Source of the DNA: Halobacteriovorax sp. | GTDB taxonomy: Bacteria; Bdellovibrionota; Bacteriovoracia; Bacteriovoracales; Bacteriovoracaceae | NCBI GenBank assembly: GCA_020048985.1 | Contig: JAIFLR010000041.1 | Location: forward strand, 38,634-102,633 | Direction: 5' to 3' | DNA length: 64,000 nucleotides | Shown: positions 40,401-50,719 of the stretch, piece by piece | Numbering within the stretch: position 1 is the first letter of the stretch | Layout: the number at the start of each line of letters is the position of its first letter | Position numbers and translations under genes: made by a program | Notes under the pieces: generated by a model | Seen by the model: only the letters and a program-made list of their open reading frames with translations | Database searches by the model: none | Told to the model about the DNA's origin: nothing

Positions 40401-42321
40401 TAGACCATATGACTTCTACGGAACCACTACTCTTCCATCACCTTCTTCGACTGGACTTGCCGCCAATAATTTAGCAGCGATTTGTATTCCTGGAAAAAAT
40501 ATTGCGGCTTCAACTAAGACTTACGATCTCAATTCGTCTGCTCCGGTATCTCGAGTTGATAGTTCTGATAAAATTCTGGGGATCGGGACCACCATGTCAG
40601 GATCCCAGAGTCCTAAATACCTTAATGCCTGTCCCGCAACTGATAGTCTCGGGATTTCAATTCAGCAATATGACTTGAACTTAGGTGATGCTGCAACGAT
40701 TAATACAGTAACAGCTGCACAGAACCTCTCTACAAATCTTTTAGATATAGCACCTATTGTTGCTCAGAATGTCTTTAGTTCGACTAGCGGCTCGCAAATT
40801 ACATCAATTGGTTATCAGAGAAACGCATGCCTTCGTGCTCCAGGAGCATCTTGCTTCTCAGATATGGATTGTGCTCCTTCAGAGTTTATTGCTAACAAAG
40901 TCAGAGTCTCTACTCTCACTGGTATCTTAAACGCTGCTGAGAAAAAATACTGGGAAGAAGATTTAATCTGCGGAAACCCAGATTATAAATACTCTGCAAC
41001 CGGCACTCTCAACACCGCCGGCTTTAACATCAAAAACAACGTCTGCTGCCGTGATTACGGAAAAACATTTACGGTTTACACCCAAGATGATTCTTCTGAT
41101 TACCACTGGTGTGATACCGCGACTTCAACTATCAAAGTGGCAGGAGTAAATAACAATATCAATTCCTACAATCGCTACTCACGTGTTCATTCTGCCTACG
41201 ACAAAATGACATGTAACACGGCAGAAGTCAGTACGACAAAAAGTTTTGCTCTCTCTCTTACAGGTACCGCGATTGCTAAATACGCTCAGCAGGCCACTCA
41301 GTACAAAACTCTTGATACCGTGAATTCCAGAACCTGCTGTACCAAAAACTGGGTTCGCAGTTTCGATACCACCAACGGTGGCGGCCATAAGTGGCTACAA
41401 AGCAAAATGCAAATCATTGATAAAAAGAATTTCATCACACTGAACTGGGCCCCTAATAATGATGGCGATGGAACAAACCCAACTCCGTACCAATGTAACT
41501 CTAACGCTAGCTCCTACTTAAATGCCTCTTGTGAAATGAGAGATTTCTCACCGGCCGATACAGAGCTCTACTTAAGATATTTTGGTGGCCTCGAACTGTC
41601 CGGGATTCCTCAGGTAGCGTTATTAACTGAGGATCATGTGAAGCGCCTGAATAATGGAGCTGATGGGGATGGCTATTCTCCCACTGCGAAAGTTCCTGTA
41701 GCTGAAACAATCAACCACACAACGACTAAAGATTTCTACGATGCGACTAACCTTAAAGGATTATTATCGGCAGGAAACACCAATGCTTTGGTTTCTCCCA
41801 TGAAAAAAGTCTTTTCTGAAAATGAATTCAACTGTTGCATGCCTTCAGGCCAAGAAGTCCCTGACTACACGACCCCAGAGCAGTGTTGTACGGGTTATCT
41901 CGCCAATTCTGGTGCTAATACAACCCTAAGATGCTGCTTGCAGGATTTTACGGATATGACAGTTTATCTCAGCCGCTACGTCTCTTCAGAAGGCCGAGGG
42001 CTTCCTGACTCTGCCTATGACCCGAATACAGGTTACATTAAAGATCCTGGAGTTGTGGAAATGCTCGCCCAACAAAAAGGGCTTTGTTGTTCAGGAAAAT
42101 TTGCCCGCGGAGTTGCGATTAGAAAACTTCCGATTCCAATTGATGGAACAACTTGGGTCAATCAACCTAATGCATGGACCAAACGTTTTGTGTATCTTAG
42201 CAATTCGGTTGATAACAACACCGAATTTGGACCGATTGGTGGTCTTTACGATGCGGGTCTACGCTGGAATAACCACGTGTACTGCATCCCTAAGACTCTC
42301 ACCATCCCGGATGAGAAGTAG
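37428..42321 (+). CDS. Large Cys-rich lipoprotein, split by an apparent frameshift near 39700-39704
   Basis: ORFs 37419-39743 and 39634-42321 overlap; lipobox GFIASC; CC dipeptides and CxxDxDC motifs occur in both halves, and the frames join as STCCSALLFANGYNRDWFGFDYG. Confidence 0.7.
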
Positions 42322-42322
42322 C

Positions 42323-44683
42323 CTAAATAGTAGTGGTCTCTTCTGAGCCGAAATATTCTTTATTCTTGTTTTCCACTGCATCCTTGAGGTCCTGAAAGTT
42401 TTGAAATAACTTCAGGCGCGGGTCTTCACTCACCTCGACTGGTGTTTCAGTCGGTGCAGCCTCAGCGACTTCAGGAGCAGGCTTTTTTTCTACCTTAGGG
42501 ATAGAATCTTTCATTTTAGTCATGATGATAAAAATACCGTCAACAGAACTCTTCCACAGTTCATACTCTGCAGGGTCTTCGTTTTTAAGAACACCCCCAG
42601 ATTTTTCATAATAGTAGCCATAGAGGGCCTGGGCTTTTTCCGGGGAGATCTTATCCCCTTTAACATCAAGCTTTGAAAACATATCTAAAACCTGTAAAGG
42701 TCTGAGTGCCTCACCTTCTGTAGCACCAACTTGTCGAGGAGGAAACCAATCTGCCCCCTCCAAACTGAACTTGTAGAATTTATTTCTCAAGGCACCTAAG
42801 TTTTCTTTTTTATCAAATTCAATTTTTAAAACTCTCCCCTCACCTTTGATTAGAGGAATGAGAAGGTCAAACGGTTTCTGCCTGGTATAAGAAAAGCGTA
42901 AGAAGTATGCGTTCCCAAGTTTTATAAAATCAATCTGATCAAATTCCTTATACTCAATAAGGCCAAGCAGTGAACTCCTATAGTCCATGAAGCCTTTCAG
43001 TATCGGTGTATAAACCTGCATGAAGTCTAAAGCATTACTTGCGTTCAATTCAAAGGCAATTTTAGTGAATGAGACAACCTCGTCGGCAAATTTCCTGCTT
43101 TCTTTTTCATCAGAACTTGTCTTAAAAGAAGCTGACGAAACGTCGGAACTGTAAACGTAGCCTTCAATCAGTGGAAATTTATCTGTGAGAAATGGATCAC
43201 CTTTAAAGCCAAGTCCTAGTAGCTCTTTAAAATCGAATGTTTTAAAGACTTCAATAGTGGCACTTCTTTGGAGTTCTCTGTGATAAACGGCCAGGGTTGG
43301 CTTATAAGTAAGCTTATTTTTTTGTCCACTAAATCTAAAAGAAGGAACGAGGGAGATCCCCTGAGTGTCGTACTCCAGACCAATATTTAAAAAGCCTGAA
43401 AATTCATAGGTCTTAACCACTTCCGTCGCGGCTTCGTCAGTCTTAATCACTTTTACACGCTTATCAAGCACGTCCTTCACAGCAATAGGCTCTGGCAATT
43501 CTAACCCCTGTATGAGTGGCGACAACAGTACGATCATGATCAATAGCGGCACGTAAAAAATAATTCCCAGAATCGCAACAAACTTAGAATTGATGTATGT
43601 GTGTGTAAAAGTCATGAACTCTTTGAACGTTCTTTTTGATATAAGAGCAGGTACATCAAAAATGAGAAATGGGCCTGTGATCATGCCAACAATCACACGC
43701 AGAACTCCACCAAGTCTTTTCCAGATGACGTTTCCGTGTGAGCGAACACCTAAGAAGGCTTCCGAAATACTAACTCCAAGGAGCAGAGTGCTTATCAATC
43801 GGACAGCAAAAAACAAAAGGATTAAAGGACCGAAATTAAAGGTTGTAGAGAAAAAGCTATAGAGATCTTTTAACATTTCCCCAACAAAAGCATATTCTTC
43901 GTTGATTACCGACCATAGACCATTCCAATCAATGTCTAAAAGGCTTCCAAGCATTACTGGAACATCAGCGACAAAAGTTCTGAATTCATCAAATGGCATA
44001 AAGACAACAGACAGGGCATAGGCAACAAGTAGATCACATAAAACAGCAATCACTCGAAGTAATGAGTTGGTAGCGTAAGTAGAGTTACTAGAAATGGAAA
44101 TCTGGTTTGACTGCTTGGTGCCCTTCTTCGACTTGTCAGGCTTGATTTTGAACCACTTTTTCAGCAGTGCCAATTTAGGCTCTTTCTTGGCCTCTACTTT
44201 CTCATCTTCCACAGCTTCCTCTTCTTCAATCTCTTCTTCAATCTCGACTTCTTCCTCTAATTCGTCTTCAGGAATCTCCTGCTTGATCGCTTCATTTTTA
44301 GCATGGATCTGAACTTCAAGATCTCCCACTTTGATATTATCATTTTCTTCGAGAATGATGTAGCGCCCGGGTGGAATTTTTTGGCCGTTGATGAATGTAC
44401 CAACAACACTTCCGTGATCTAGAACTGAAACGACTTCTTCCTGCAAAATAAAGGTACAGTGACGAGGTGAAACCGAAGGATCAGCAATGACAATATTTCC
44501 AATTTCACTGCCCACAGTCAGCTGATGACTTAAGTTATAGGTGGGGCTTCCCTCCATATTGGAGAGCTCAAGGATGAACTTTTTAACCCAACGAACATCA
44601 TCAACTTTAGTCGATATGGACGATTTGCCTTCAATTATTGGCGCTTTTTTTCCGCCAAAGAGTTTTTTGAACACCACTACCAT
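42323..44683 (-). CDS. FHA domain plus acidic linker plus RDD-like membrane protein
   Basis: FHA: GNIVIADPSVSPRHCTFI...VGTFINGQKIPPG...IKVGDLEVQIH; acidic linker; RDD-like TM region NSLLRVIAVLCDLLVAYAL...EAFLGVRSHG. Confidence 0.8.
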   Translation of the reverse strand: MVVVFKKLFGGKKAPIIEGKSSISTKVDDVRWVKKFILELSNMEGSPTYNLSHQLTVGSEIGNIVIADPSVSPRHCTFILQEEVVSVLDHGSVVGTFINGQKIPPGRYIILEENDNIKVGDLEVQIHAKNEAIKQEIPEDELEEEVEIEEEIEEEEAVEDEKVEAKKEPKLALLKKWFKIKPDKSKKGTKQSNQISISSNSTYATNSLLRVIAVLCDLLVAYALSVVFMPFDEFRTFVADVPVMLGSLLDIDWNGLWSVINEEYAFVGEMLKDLYSFFSTTFNFGPLILLFFAVRLISTLLLGVSISEAFLGVRSHGNVIWKRLGGVLRVIVGMITGPFLIFDVPALISKRTFKEFMTFTHTYINSKFVAILGIIFYVPLLIMIVLLSPLIQGLELPEPIAVKDVLDKRVKVIKTDEAATEVVKTYEFSGFLNIGLEYDTQGISLVPSFRFSGQKNKLTYKPTLAVYHRELQRSATIEVFKTFDFKELLGLGFKGDPFLTDKFPLIEGYVYSSDVSSASFKTSSDEKESRKFADEVVSFTKIAFELNASNALDFMQVYTPILKGFMDYRSSLLGLIEYKEFDQIDFIKLGNAYFLRFSYTRQKPFDLLIPLIKGEGRVLKIEFDKKENLGALRNKFYKFSLEGADWFPPRQVGATEGEALRPLQVLDMFSKLDVKGDKISPEKAQALYGYYYEKSGGVLKNEDPAEYELWKSSVDGIFIIMTKMKDSIPKVEKKPAPEVAEAAPTETPVEVSEDPRLKLFQNFQDLKDAVENKNKEYFGSEETTTI

Positions 44684-44898
44684 CCCTCGTGAAAACCATT
44701 GAAATTACTTAGTTTAGTTTCACTTTTTTTGCCTAAATTGCCAAGCCCATCGTCTTAACAGCGCTTTTTCTAGGTCACCTTGCTGGAACCGCTTAAAATA
44801 AAAGAACTTGAGCGGTTTGCTATGTGTGAATAAGCTTAAAATTTTTAGAAAAAATGCCGAAAAAACAAGAAGATACAGATCATTACAAGGGTTACTTT

Positions 44899-47800
44899 AT
44901 GAAAAACAGAAAGCTTCCATCCTTCCTAGCTCTTTCAATCAGCTTGGAACTGATGATTTCACCAGTGCCGGCTTTGGCAGAAACAACGACATCGAATGTG
45001 TTGAACGGTGTTGGGCAAGCATTAAATCTGGGGATGAACACCTACAACACACTTCGAGGTGGTCAAGGTCAGCAGCAGATGTCTCCCCACGTGGCGACAG
45101 ATATGGCGGCATTCAAAAATCAACAAACTCCGGCAGCGGATAAACACTTCACTTTAAATAACATGCAGAAGATTCCAGGCCTCATGGAATACGTTGCGAA
45201 GAAAAATCAAGACGCCGCCAAAAGTGGTGGTAAACCAATTGACCCACGTACCCTACAGTGTGCCACCTTACCTACGACACTTTCAGAGCCAAACAACGAA
45301 GTCTGTCGTAACAAGGAAGTAAATGCACTTGCTGGTGACCCTAAAGCTCAAGCAGATGAAGCTTTCGCCTACTATAACCAATTACTCCAGGTTCAAACGA
45401 CCTATACCAACTTTACCAAAACCAGTAACGTTGGCGGTCAGGGCTTCGGTGACGGATGTATGGAAGATGCAATGACTCTCTTAAAAGGTTTTTTTGCTTA
45501 CCGAGTGGAGCAACTAGACACTGTTGTGGCAGAACTTGAAGCCGCTACTGCTAAATTTGAAGAGCAAAGCGAAATGGATCTTAAAAGTATCCGTGAATCA
45601 AGCGCCATTTTAGGCGGAGAAGGTTCAAAATTTGCTACTGAATTTAAAAATTCTGATTTATTCGATTATGGTAAAAGATTTGAAGATCCTGCCTGTAATT
45701 CAATCCTCTCTAAAGATGGCATGGACGCATTTGGTAAAGGCAACGGCTTAGTAGGAATCGAGAAAAAGCTCAAAGAGTCTTTTGGAACGACACCTGAAGG
45801 ATCTAAGTATTCGCCTGAATCATATCTCAAAAATCACGCAGACGTAGTAAGTGACATTAAGAAAATGGCCGATAAAGTTTCTGAACAAGCAACCCTTAAC
45901 TTTTCACAAATTTCAAGTGGTCAGGAAGGTTACTCTGCTTTCCTAAACGGCGTCGGTGGTGATGTTGGCTCTGAATCTGGTGCAAGCGCCGGGCTAAACA
46001 AGGCCTTCTTCTCTGATCTCCAAACAAAATTCACTAAGACCCGTAATTCTCTTTCTGATGAAGCCAAACTTATCAGCTCTGAGCTCGGTGGAAAAGGTAG
46101 TGCTGCTTTGGGACTACTTAGCAACATTGATAACGATACCAACTTTGACGCCGAGATTGGTTCTCTTGAGAATGAAATTAAAGGTGAATGTGTAAACAAA
46201 TCAGGAATTGATATTGCTCTAGCACGTATCTATGACCCGACTCTTTCTAAATCTGCGAACAAGCATTCTTCCGAACAGGTGAAGAAGAAACTTAAATCAA
46301 TTTTGGAAGACGTAACTATTAGTCCTGAAAAGAAACTAGCAGAAATTAAGCAAATTGAAGCGGCCGGCGGCAGCTATGAGATGAAAATGGATGCTGACTA
46401 CGAAACAAATGAAGTCGCTGCAGACGGATCAATTACTAAAAAGAAAGTTAATGCTGCCGGGAAAGTCTCTCCAGCAAGCTACTTCACAGACGTTATTAAA
46501 AACTGTGAATCTCAATATCAAGTTAACAAACTTAAAAACAAGCTTTCGGCCAAACAAGCGATCACAAAACTTCGCACTCTAAAAAAAGAATTTCAAAAAG
46601 CGGCTACTCAGCATTCTAAAGATATCAAAAACGAAATCGTTAAGAAGATGATTGATTGCGGCGGTAACGGTGCAGTGGCCAGTAGCTCAGCAGTTGGCTC
46701 TTGTTCACCAGAAAAGCTTAACATGTCTAACCCTGGATTTTGTGCCAAGGCAGCCTTCTCTTGTTCAAGCAACATGAAACAGTGTTCTGAAAAAGCTCAG
46801 AAGTTTGTTAAAGACATTAAAGGCGATCGTCTTAAACGTACTAACAACTATAACAACAACGTTGAATCAACACGTAAGCAAATGGTTGCGATGTTTGATA
46901 CAGCGATGGTGAAGTACATGAAAGAAGCCGAGTCTCTACGCGGTATGTTCGGTGCTGGTTTCGCAGCTCCTAAAGACATCCAGAGAGATATTAAAGGTGG
47001 TGCAGAGTTTGATCAAAAATTTGCACAAGCTCCTGATGCACTCGAAGTTAAAGATCCAAAACAGTACCTTGCCATGGTTAAAGGCAACATGGAAAAACTT
47101 CAGGCGCAAGTGAAAGCTCAACAAGAAGCCATCGTTTCTGACGGTGGCCCACTAGCTAAACACATCGCAGAAACCAAGAAAAATCACGCAGAAGTTATTA
47201 AGAAATCAGGCCAGCTAGCTAATAACTGTCTAGCTGCTTACAACTCTTATAAGTCTCTCGTAAAAGCTCAGAAAGAAGGTTACGACAAAGCTCAAGGCCA
47301 AATGGGCGAAAAGAACGGAGCCCTTTGTGGTGCTTACGCAGACATTATGAGCGACAATCCAGATGGTGCGTGTAAAGAAGATATCCGTGATCTAGCGACG
47401 GCTTCTTTAAATGCCTCTGCTCAAGCTGGACAGATGAACGGTCCCCAGATTAATCAGATGGTAGAAGACATGAATAAACGCTGTGCAGGTCTTCCAGAAG
47501 ATCTGACAGATGCTTCGGAAGTTTGTGCAGCTGAAAAACAAAACGCAAGTTTTCAAGAATCGTTTAAAAAAAATACTTCCAAAGATTTATCAAAAGCCTG
47601 TGATGCCATTTCAGGAGCTAAGCCAGATGCAGGGTATTGCGCAGATCTAATTGCAACCACTACAACAATTAGTATTACGATTCCAACGGAGCTGAAAGAG
47701 CCAAAGCCTGATGATGAGACCTTGAGAAAAGCAGAAAACGAAGTCGGAGATAACAATGATCCGGCAACTCATAAAGAATGTAAACTTAAGCCTGGAGCAC

Positions 47801-48096
47801 CTACTCCAGAACGAGTAGGCGATAATAATGTTGTATATAAATTTGTCTACAAAGCAACCTGTACAACGACACCTACCAAAGCAGACTGTGCACTACTAGA
47901 AAAACAAATTGTAAGTCAGTACAAATCCGCTAAGAAAACAGGTGGTCTTAGAACTGCCGATACACAGGCTAACAGCATGCCTTATATGTGTGCCGGCAGC
48001 AATAACTCAGGCCCGTTCAATACTAAGGGCAATGCCCTCCAGGGCCAAGGCAATCCTCTGGCCGGACCTGCTGGACAGAGCGGGATGGGCTTCTAA
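44899..48096 (+). CDS. Large secreted protein, coiled-coil/helical, unknown function
   Basis: Signal peptide MKNRKLPSFLALSISLELMISPVPALA; long Lys/Ala/Glu-rich helical stretches. Confidence 0.75.
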   Translation: MKNRKLPSFLALSISLELMISPVPALAETTTSNVLNGVGQALNLGMNTYNTLRGGQGQQQMSPHVATDMAAFKNQQTPAADKHFTLNNMQKIPGLMEYVAKKNQDAAKSGGKPIDPRTLQCATLPTTLSEPNNEVCRNKEVNALAGDPKAQADEAFAYYNQLLQVQTTYTNFTKTSNVGGQGFGDGCMEDAMTLLKGFFAYRVEQLDTVVAELEAATAKFEEQSEMDLKSIRESSAILGGEGSKFATEFKNSDLFDYGKRFEDPACNSILSKDGMDAFGKGNGLVGIEKKLKESFGTTPEGSKYSPESYLKNHADVVSDIKKMADKVSEQATLNFSQISSGQEGYSAFLNGVGGDVGSESGASAGLNKAFFSDLQTKFTKTRNSLSDEAKLISSELGGKGSAALGLLSNIDNDTNFDAEIGSLENEIKGECVNKSGIDIALARIYDPTLSKSANKHSSEQVKKKLKSILEDVTISPEKKLAEIKQIEAAGGSYEMKMDADYETNEVAADGSITKKKVNAAGKVSPASYFTDVIKNCESQYQVNKLKNKLSAKQAITKLRTLKKEFQKAATQHSKDIKNEIVKKMIDCGGNGAVASSSAVGSCSPEKLNMSNPGFCAKAAFSCSSNMKQCSEKAQKFVKDIKGDRLKRTNNYNNNVESTRKQMVAMFDTAMVKYMKEAESLRGMFGAGFAAPKDIQRDIKGGAEFDQKFAQAPDALEVKDPKQYLAMVKGNMEKLQAQVKAQQEAIVSDGGPLAKHIAETKKNHAEVIKKSGQLANNCLAAYNSYKSLVKAQKEGYDKAQGQMGEKNGALCGAYADIMSDNPDGACKEDIRDLATASLNASAQAGQMNGPQINQMVEDMNKRCAGLPEDLTDASEVCAAEKQNASFQESFKKNTSKDLSKACDAISGAKPDAGYCADLIATTTTISITIPTELKEPKPDDETLRKAENEVGDNNDPATHKECKLKPGAPTPERVGDNNVVYKFVYKATCTTTPTKADCALLEKQIVSQYKSAKKTGGLRTADTQANSMPYMCAGSNNSGPFNTKGNALQGQGNPLAGPAGQSGMGF

Positions 48097-48113
48097 TTAG
48101 TCGACATATCTAC

Positions 48114-48141
48114 TCGGTTGAGATCCTTTAATCTCAACCGA
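48114..48141. terminator. Intergenic hairpin, 11-bp perfect stem, no U tract
   Basis: TCGGTTGAGAT-ccttta-ATCTCAACCGA between same-strand genes ending 48096 and starting 48152. Confidence 0.5.
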
Positions 48142-48151
48142 TAAGGTTCTT

Positions 48152-50719
48152 ATGATAGTAGTACGTCAGTGGATGACAAATTATTTCAAAGCAACAGCTG
48201 CCTCTAATATGGTGGCTCTTTTGATTTCATTAATCACTCTCGCCTCTTGTAACCCGACTGAAATTACACCCAGTGGTCAACGCTCTAGTGGTGTTTACGC
48301 TGGTGACTTCGTTAATAAAGCATATATTTACCGAGAAAGTCCTGCCATCGTTCACGGTTTGAACTATGGACCTAGGGTAGACATGAAGGGCACTCTGGAT
48401 AAAGCACTCCCTGAGTTCATTACCGATAAGACTCTTCTTAAGGGTGACTGTTCAGTTCTGTTTCTTGGAGTTGATTCTACAATTGAGGACTGCATTCATT
48501 CTTTCGCATCTAAAACTGCCTCACAGCAACTGCTGCCTAAGAAGTCCGACGGGACGTGGATCTTTCCTACGAACTCGTCTGAATTTTACCAAGTAAATGG
48601 TCTCTATCATGTCCAGCACGGGGTAAATACATTTTTTGATAAATTGAAATTTGCCTACGATACTCTCCACAGCAACCCAATTTTTATGTGGAAAACAAAA
48701 TCAACACCTAAATATTTGGATGACACTGGAATGTTCTGGTTCCAGGCAATCGCTCCTACCAACGATAATTATTTTAGAAATAGTTTTTTAAGCAGCTATG
48801 CACTTTGTAATTTGGAATTGAACGCGAGCTTCAGTCCCGCAGGCCCGGAACTTTGTTTTGGGAATTGGGCCAAGCATCCTTCATTTTTTATGGTTCAAGA
48901 TCCATCAATTGTTTATCACGAATTAGGTCATGCTCTGATTGCAGTGATGATGAATTTTAGAAATGGGACTCCAGGCTCTTTGACCCCTGACTATCACCCC
49001 CTAAGATCAAATCTAGGTGGATATGGCTTTGATGAAGCCGGATCCATTGGTGAAGGTGTTGCCGATTATTATAGCTTTGTGATGAACCAAAGAACTCATT
49101 TTGCTGAATGGGGTCTCGGTAAATCAATGAATGCTTCTCGTCCAATAAGCGAAGACGATAGCCTACATATTAGTGGCGTCGACACAACATCAGAGGGACG
49201 CCTCTCTTATCCTCAGTATCTACTCTACGACCCCAATGATCCCAATATTCCCTTTGAAGATGTCCACTATGCCGGACAAATTATCAGTCACTACTTAGTT
49301 GCTCTTACGAAAGAACTTCAAACACAATGCTCTCTTCCAACTGAAGACATGCATGACATCTCAACTTCATACGTGATGATGCTTTTAGCAGAAACATTCA
49401 GCGAAATGGGCGATTTAAAATCAGTAGGCGTTGACACTATTTGGGGCGGGGCCAATGACCCGCTTTCATTCCTTGATCGCTTCAACAATCTAGATGAGAA
49501 TGCCTCTTTTGTATGGGCCCACGTGGTTAATCCTCCGACCTACAGAAAGTTTTCTCAAATCATGGCAAAAAACATTTATAAATACGTCACTTCAGGTCTA
49601 TGTACCAGTTTTACTCAAGATGAATCAGAAAAACTTTTAGATGATTATGGTCTCTTGCTCTTTAAAACATACAATAATGATGGCTCTAGTACCAAGAACA
49701 AGTACGCCCAATACAATTCGTTTGGAACAGTTAACATTAACCCTACTCCAGTTGCTCCAACAGCAGTCCATGAAAACAATCGCAGAAAATCAGTACTCGT
49801 TTCAAAACAACTATTAACCCTTGCAGAACCAAATTCAGAAACAGATACGGCCACGTATTATATTATTGATGATCAGGCCAATATGTCAGGAATCCTTGAG
49901 GGGTTACTCTTCAAAGGTTTTCCTATGAATCCATCAACCGGAATAGCAAGTTTAGAGTATAACAACTCTAATATTCGTATTTCTCCAGGAGAAATTGTCG
50001 CTGTTATTCCAAACTTGAAAAACTCATCTAACAGTACAATGGCGGGAATTCAGCTCCTCGCCACTGACTGGGACCATGTAGACGTCACAGATACCACAGG
50101 ACTAAATGGAAACTTCAAGCCCTGTGTGGTTGATGATGTAACCACCGTCGCTCAAGGCGCAGAGGCCGGAGAAACTTGTACCTCAACTATGACAAGCTAC
50201 AAACGTCACGTCAAAACAGCTGGAGCATTTGCCACTGAAGCCGCTGCACCAGTATGCTTGGTTCAAATAGAAGACGGTGAAGTGACGAGATGGGTCTCTC
50301 AAAATGAATTCAGAAAAAAACAAGGGCTGGCACTTCAGGACAAAGACTGTCTTGGGTTTGCTGGAACTGCGGCAACTGAAGACTTCACGTTTAATCCACA
50401 TGAATGCTTAGTCCGTGCACTACCAGGGGCCAACGAAGCCTCTTTCTCGAAAATTGATGCCCAAAAGTCATATGTTGAAACTATGAGAAACGGAAATCCC
50501 GAACATACCTTCGACGTTGGTAACGCCATTATTTTCGAAGTGAACAAATGGATTCCACCGGGGACGAAATTCAGATGCCGTCTGAGAGCGAAATTCAGTA
50601 ACTGCTCGGATTGTTTTTCAGATGCTGCAGATTCAACAAACGATGAGTATATCGATTCTGAATATAATGGTGCCAAACCATTTAAAGTCATCAACTTTGA
50701 GTTTGATGTAAATGACTAA
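48152..50719 (+). CDS. Lipoprotein with gluzincin-type zinc metallopeptidase motifs
   Basis: Lipobox ITLASC; VYHELGHALIAV (HExxH) and EAGSIGEGVADYYSFV. Confidence 0.78.
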   Translation: MIVVRQWMTNYFKATAASNMVALLISLITLASCNPTEITPSGQRSSGVYAGDFVNKAYIYRESPAIVHGLNYGPRVDMKGTLDKALPEFITDKTLLKGDCSVLFLGVDSTIEDCIHSFASKTASQQLLPKKSDGTWIFPTNSSEFYQVNGLYHVQHGVNTFFDKLKFAYDTLHSNPIFMWKTKSTPKYLDDTGMFWFQAIAPTNDNYFRNSFLSSYALCNLELNASFSPAGPELCFGNWAKHPSFFMVQDPSIVYHELGHALIAVMMNFRNGTPGSLTPDYHPLRSNLGGYGFDEAGSIGEGVADYYSFVMNQRTHFAEWGLGKSMNASRPISEDDSLHISGVDTTSEGRLSYPQYLLYDPNDPNIPFEDVHYAGQIISHYLVALTKELQTQCSLPTEDMHDISTSYVMMLLAETFSEMGDLKSVGVDTIWGGANDPLSFLDRFNNLDENASFVWAHVVNPPTYRKFSQIMAKNIYKYVTSGLCTSFTQDESEKLLDDYGLLLFKTYNNDGSSTKNKYAQYNSFGTVNINPTPVAPTAVHENNRRKSVLVSKQLLTLAEPNSETDTATYYIIDDQANMSGILEGLLFKGFPMNPSTGIASLEYNNSNIRISPGEIVAVIPNLKNSSNSTMAGIQLLATDWDHVDVTDTTGLNGNFKPCVVDDVTTVAQGAEAGETCTSTMTSYKRHVKTAGAFATEAAAPVCLVQIEDGEVTRWVSQNEFRKKQGLALQDKDCLGFAGTAATEDFTFNPHECLVRALPGANEASFSKIDAQKSYVETMRNGNPEHTFDVGNAIIFEVNKWIPPGTKFRCRLRAKFSNCSDCFSDAADSTNDEYIDSEYNGAKPFKVINFEFDVND

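Noticed and set aside
44787-44817. AACCGCT...AGCGGTT inverted repeat upstream of the 1065-aa secreted protein as an operator
   Set aside because: Only 7-bp arms with a 17-nt spacer and no second copy seen; too weak to claim.
336-50719. Two lipoprotein metalloproteases of exactly 855 aa (336-2903 and 48152-50719) as a duplicated pair
   Set aside because: Sequences outside HExxH do not resemble each other; equal length appears coincidental.
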